In this document: positions 58,576-64,000 of the stretch, one piece after another | Layout: the number at the start of each line of letters is the position of its first letter | Position numbering within the stretch: position 1 is the stretch's first letter | Origin: Dryocosmus kuriphilus | Lineage: Eukaryota; Arthropoda; Insecta; Hymenoptera; Cynipidae | Direction: 5' to 3' | NCBI GenBank assembly: GCA_038277395.1 | Contig: CM076190.1 | Coordinates: 254,731,989-254,795,988, forward strand | DNA: 64,000 nt | Notes under the pieces: generated by a model | What the model was told of the DNA's origin: nothing | Databases searched by the model: none | The model's input: the letters and a program-made list of their open reading frames with translations, nothing else | Program-made: the position numbers and the translations under genes

Positions 58576-61500
58576 TATATTACACAATTCTATACAAACT
58601 TGACATGAATTCTAGTCTCAAGTCTATACAACCCTGCCACTCTTTCTAGTTTAAATTCTATACAGCATTGCCATTCTTTCTAGTCCAAATTCTATACAAG
58701 CATGACATTAATTCTAGTCCAAATTCTGTACAATCTTGACACGAATTCTAGTCCAAATTCTATACAAGCCTAACAAGAAGTCCTGCCTGAATTCTGTACA
58801 AATCTAACATGAATCTTGGTTCAAATTCAATACAATCCTCACATAAATTCCAGCCTGAATTCTATATAAGCCTGACATGAATTATAGACAAAATTCTATA
58901 CGACCTTGCCATTATATTTAGTCCAAATTTTATACAATCTTGACATGATTTCTAGCCCAAATTCTACAAAATCCAGAAACGAATTATATTGGCAACTCTA
59001 TACAACCTTGCCTTTACTTCTAGTCCAAATTCTACACAATATTCACATGAATTCTAGTCAAAATTCTATATAATTCTGACCAAAATTCTAGTCTGAATTA
59101 AATACAAACCTGACATAAATTATAGTCCAAATTCTATACAACGTTGCCATTACATCTGGTCCAAACTCTATACAAACTTGCCATGAATTCTAGAAAAATT
59201 CCATCTAAGCCCGACAGGAATTCCGGTCTGAATTCTATAAAAATCTAATATGAATTTTGGTCCAAATCCTATACAAACCTAACATGAATTCTAGTCTGAA
59301 TTCTATACAAACCTGACATGAATTATAGAAAAAATTGTATACAACCCTGCCATTACTTCTAGTCCAAATCCTATACAATCTTGACATGAAATCTCGTCCA
59401 AATTCTATATAACCCTAAAACGAATTCTATGCTGAAATCTATAAAACGCTGGCATTGATTTTAGTACTAATTCTATACAACCATGTCGTTACCTCTAGTC
59501 CAAACTCCATACAAACTTGCTATGAATTCTAGACAAAATTCCATTTTTAATCCTGACGTGAATAATAGTCTGAATTGTATACGACCCTGACATGAATTCT
59601 AATCCAAGTTCTATACAACCCTGCCGTTACTTGTAGTCAAATTTCTATACAATCTCGGCAAGAATTCTAGGCAATATTCTGTATAATCCTGACATGAATT
59701 GCAGTCTGAATTCTATACAATGCTGCTATTAATTTTGTTCCAAATTTTACACAACCCTGCCATTATATCTAGTCCAATTTTTATACAATCTCGCCATGAA
59801 TTCCAGTCCAAATTCTATAAAATCCAAAAATGAATTATATTGTCAATCCTATACAAACCTGCCATTACTTCTTGTCCAAATTATATAAAATCTTCACATA
59901 AATTCTGTTCAAATTTCTATATAATTCTGACAAAAGTTCTAGTCTGAGTTCAATGAAACGCTGTCATTCATTCTAGTCCAATTTCTATACAAACCTGCCA
60001 GTACTTCTAGCCTAAATTCTAAAAAATCTTGACATGAATTCTAGTCAAAATATTTTATAATCCTGACATGACTTCTAATCTTAATTCTATACAACGCTGC
60101 CATTGTTTTTAGTCCAAATTTTATACAAACCTGTCATCACATATAGTCCAAGTTCTATACACTCTTGACATAGACTCTAGTCAAAATTCTATACAATCCT
60201 AACAAGGATTCCAGTCTGAATTCTACACAAATCTGGCATGAATTTTTGTCTAAATTCTAAAAAATCCTGACTTGAATTCTCGTCTGAATTCTATACAAAC
60301 CTGTCATGAATTCTAGTCCAAATATTATACAAACCTGCCATTACATCTAGTCCGAATTCTATACAACCTTGTCCTGAATTCTGATACATATTCTATAGAA
60401 TCCTGACATGAATTATAGTCTAAGGTCTATAGAAACCTGACATGAATTCTATATAACCCAGCCATTAATTCCAGTCCAACTTCTGTAAAATCCTAGAAAG
60501 GACTTTGTCTGAATTCTACGCATACCTGACATGAATTTTGTTCTAAATTCTATACAATCATGACATGAATTTTGTTCCAAATTCTACACAGTTCCGGCAT
60601 GAACTCTAGTCTGAATTCTATACAAACCTAACGTGAATTGTTGTCCAAGTTCTATAGAAACCTGCCATTGCTTCTAGCCCAAATTCTGTATAATCCTCAC
60701 ATGAATTCTAGTCAAAGTTCTATATAATTCTGACAAGAATTCTAGTCTGAATTCTATACATCACTGCCATTCGATTTACTACAAATTTTATAAAAACCTG
60801 CAATTACTTCTAGTCCAAATTATATAAAATTTTGACATGAATTCTAGTTCCAGTTCTATAAAATCTGAACAGGGAATTCTAGCCTGAATAATATACTAAC
60901 CTAACATGATTTTTGTCCAAACTCTATACAATGCTGGAATGAACTCTAGTCTGAATTTCGCAGAAACTTAATATTAATCCTAGTCCAAATTCTGTACAAA
61001 CCTACCACTACTTCTAGTCCAAATTCTGCACAAACCTACCATTACTTCTAGTCCAGATTCTATACAAACCTACCATTACTTCTAGTCCAGATTCTATACA
61101 AACCTACCATTACTTCTCGTCCAAATTCTATACAATTTTGGCATGAATTCTAGTCCAAGTTTTATACAACCTTAACAGGAATTCTAGCCTGAATACTATA
61201 CTAACCTGACATGAACTTTGGTCCAAATTCTATATGTACAATGCTGACATGAACTCTAGTCTGAATTTCACACAAACCTGATATTAATTCTAGTCCAAAT
61301 TATTATACAAACATCCAATTACTTCTAGACCAAATTCTATACAATCTTGACACGAATTCTAGTCCAAATTTTATATAACCCTGACAGGACTTCTAGTCTG
61401 AATTCTATACAACGCTGACATTGATCATAGTCCAAATTTTATACCACCCTGCCATTGCACCTAGTCCAAACTCTATACAACCTTGACATGAATTCTAGAC

Positions 61501-62345
61501 AAAATTCTATATAATACTGACACGACTTCTAGCCTGAATTCTATACAATGCTGCCATTTATTTTAGTTCAAATTTTGTACAATAATTTCATTACTTCTAG
61601 TCCAAATTCCATACAAAATTAAAATGAATTCCTGTCCAAGTTCTATACAATCTCAAGAAGAAATCTCACCTGAATTCTATACTAACCTGAAATGAATTTT
61701 GCTCGAAATTCTATACAATGCTGAGAAGAAATCTAGTTTAAATTCTATACAAACCTGCCATTACTTGCATTCCAAACTCTATACAATCTTGACATGTATT
61801 CTAGTCAGAATTCAATATAATCTTGAAACGACTTCTAGTCTGAATTATATAAAACGCTGCCATTGATTTTAGTCCAAATTTTATACAACCCTGTTATTAC
61901 TTCTAGTCCAAGTTCCAAACAACCTTGACATGAATTCTAGAGCAAGTTCTATTCAATCCCAAAAAGAATTCTAGCCTGAAATCTACACTAACCTGACATG
62001 AAGTTTTATCTAAATTCTATACAATGCTGAAATGAATTCTAGCCTAAATTATATACAACCCTGCCATTCCTTGTATTCCAAACTCTATACATTTTTGACG
62101 TGAATTCTAGGCAAAATTCTATATAATCGTGACACGACCACTAGCCTGAACTCTATGCAACACTGACATTGATTTTAGTCAAAATTTTATACAACCCTGC
62201 AATTACACCTAGTCCAAATTCTATACAATCTTGACATTAATTCTAGTCAAAATTCTGTACAATGATGACACGAACTCTAGTCCGAATTCCATAAAAACCT
62301 GGCATGAATTCTGGACCCAATTCTATAAAACCCAGCCATTACTTA
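58576..62345. repeat. Minisatellite C, 3.8-kb expanded array
   Basis: About 110 tandem units of 34 bp, for example ACATGAATTCTAGTCCAAAT followed by TCTATACAAACCTG. Two main variants alternate (GACATGAATTCTAGT and GCCATTACTTCTAGT). Three nearly identical units at 61010-61115 mark a recent local expansion. No ORF. Confidence 0.92.
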
Positions 62346-64000
62346 TGTCCAAAATATTTAGATGTTTTGAATAAAAATTCTCATTTTTTGTTATTCTTGT
62401 AGAAGATTGTGGTTTTTATTCTCTTCTTAAATATAAATTAGTAATTTCTTTATTTTTAGGTAAAATCATTTTGAAATTTTGATTATCTTTTTGTAGTAAT
62501 TTGCGATTCCGTTTTTTAAAAGTATAATTTCGTAATTTCTTTATTTTTAGATAAAATAGGTTTGGAATTTTATTATCTTTTTTTGAAATTCGCAATTCCC
62601 TTTTTTGAAACATAAATTCGCAATTTGTGATATTTTTAAATAACGGAAATTCGAAAATTTCGTTATTATTTGTAGAATTTCGTTACTTTCATTATTTATT
62701 ATTTCGTTACGTTTTTCTAGAATTGCATATTCTTTGTTATTTTTGTATAAATTGGTAATTCTCGTAATTTTTTTTGCAGAAATTCGTAATTTTCTGCGAT
62801 TTTATGTAGAAATTTGTAATTTTTCAGCCAAAGAAAAAAAAATGAATACATACTTTAAATTTAAAAAGGCTTTAAAATATTTAATTTTAAATTCTGAAGA
62901 AACTGTAAATGGAAGGTCTTGTTATTTTTTTTGCACAAATTAGTTATTTTCGTTATTTTTTTACAGAATTTCACAATTTTTGTTATTTTCGTGTTATAGA
63001 AATTCGGAAATTCTGTTATCTTTTTGCAGAAATTCTTAATGTTTGTTATTATTTAAACAGGAATTCACCATTTTCGTTATTTTTTGTAAAAATTTATGAT
63101 TTTTGTTAATTTTGTAGGAATTCGTATTTTGCTATAATGTTTTGTAAAGATTTGTGTTAAGAAAATGGAAAACTTTAAATGGCAATTTTTCGTTACGTTT
63201 TTGTATAAATTCGTAATTTTCGTTATCCTTTTTTTTTTGTTAGAAATTCGGAATTGTCGTTATTTTTTGCAGACAATCATATTTCTCTACAACTTTGTGT
63301 AGAAATTTGTAATTCTTTAACAAAACGTATGAAAAACTGCAAATGGCAAACTCTCGTTATTTTTTGTAGAGGCTCGTAGCTTTTCTTATTTTGCATAGAA
63401 ATTTCCGATTCTCTTTTGTATATAAATGCGTAACTTTTGTCAATTTTAGATAATATAAATTTCGAATTTTGACTATTTTTGTAGAAATTCGTCACTTTTG
63501 TTACATTTTGTTGAAAGTCATTTTCATTATTTCTTGTAGAAATTCGAGATTTTTTTTACTTTCAACTTTTCCTAGGTATTTATTTTAAAAAAAATTCGAG
63601 ATTTAAGAAAAAAATACAAGGTATTAATTCTTGTTATTTTCTTAGAAATTCGTAATTTTTTTATTTTCCGGTAAGAGAAGTTCAGAGATTTCCTTGCTTT
63701 TTGTAACAGTCTGTTATTTTTTTACAGAAATTCGTATCTTAAGTTATTTTGAATAAAAATTCGGAGTTTCGTTATTTTTTGGTAAAAATTCGTGATTTAG
63801 AAAAATATATAAATTCGTAATTTTTGTTATTTTGTGATAATAGACATTTGGAATCTTCCTTATTTTTGTAGAAATTCATTACTTTTTTTTTATAATAGAC
63901 ACTTGTCATTTTCTTTATTTTTTGTATAAATCCCTGATTAAAAAATATATGTAAATTCGTAATTTTTATTATTTTTTTTTTTTAGAGAAATTCCTAATTT
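62346..64000. repeat. Minisatellite A, T-rich strand, runs off the window
   Basis: Same order as in the 41307-43960 region (minisatellite C then A), showing that the next duplication unit begins here. ORFs at 62416-62613, 62734-62943, 62909-63109 and 63277-63495 are repeat-derived. Confidence 0.82.

Noticed and set aside
58576..62345. CRISPR-like array
   Set aside because: The 34-bp units are contiguous and degenerate, with no conserved-repeat/unique-spacer alternation. It is a eukaryotic minisatellite.

Overview
The window looks like an AT-rich, repeat-dominated piece of an insect genome. The evidence is an env-bearing Ty3/gypsy errantivirus, a Transib (RAG1-like) relic, Tc1/mariner copies, Penelope-like elements with GIY-YIG endonuclease, LINEs and spliced small genes with GT-AG introns. 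Order and species cannot be settled from the sequence alone. There are no bacterial-type operons, rRNA genes or CRISPR arrays. Almost every long ORF belongs to a transposable element.

The most interesting non-transposon content is a pair of paralogous two-exon genes on the minus strand. Each has a 52-bp first coding exon encoding a signal peptide (40956-41007; 58229-58280) with a GTAAGT donor. Each has a 482-bp second exon (19207-19688; 48612-49093) behind a pyrimidine-rich AG acceptor. Both introns are phase 1, so the exons join in frame to give two predicted secreted proteins of about 177 aa. Both copies are open with no indels, yet they share only about 63% amino-acid identity. Replacement changes greatly outnumber silent ones, and the coding exon is more diverged than adjacent intron. 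This suggests a fast-evolving secreted effector or venom-type family that I do not recognise.

The window is built from copies of one large segmental duplication. On the minus strand each unit reads: 34-bp minisatellite (C), promoter with TATA, signal-peptide exon, an intron made largely of a ~363-bp satellite (B), mature-protein exon, conserved 3' flank, then W repeats and/or a ~28-bp AT-rich minisatellite (A), in an order that differs between units. Transposons have inserted into this scaffold differently in each unit, so the paralogue often shows the empty site.

Regions: 1-4748, repeats plus a tRNA-derived SINE; 4753-12754, complete-length minus-strand errantivirus with near-identical LTRs but broken pol and env; 12759-15590, minisatellite A; 15597-19206, 3' flank with a MITE and mariner A; 19207-19688, exon 2 of gene 1; 19689-40955, its intron with mariner B, Penelope element 1 and a head-to-head Penelope pair, the latter interrupted by LINE1 and mariner C; 40956-41132, exon 1 and promoter of gene 1; 41307-47715, minisatellites, including inverted arms of A and a 31-C tract; 47716-58407, gene 2 with a Transib relic and LINE2 in its intron; 58576-62345, about 110 copies of minisatellite C; 62346-64000, minisatellite A. 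Hammerhead-ribozyme-like motifs occur in the Penelope termini.
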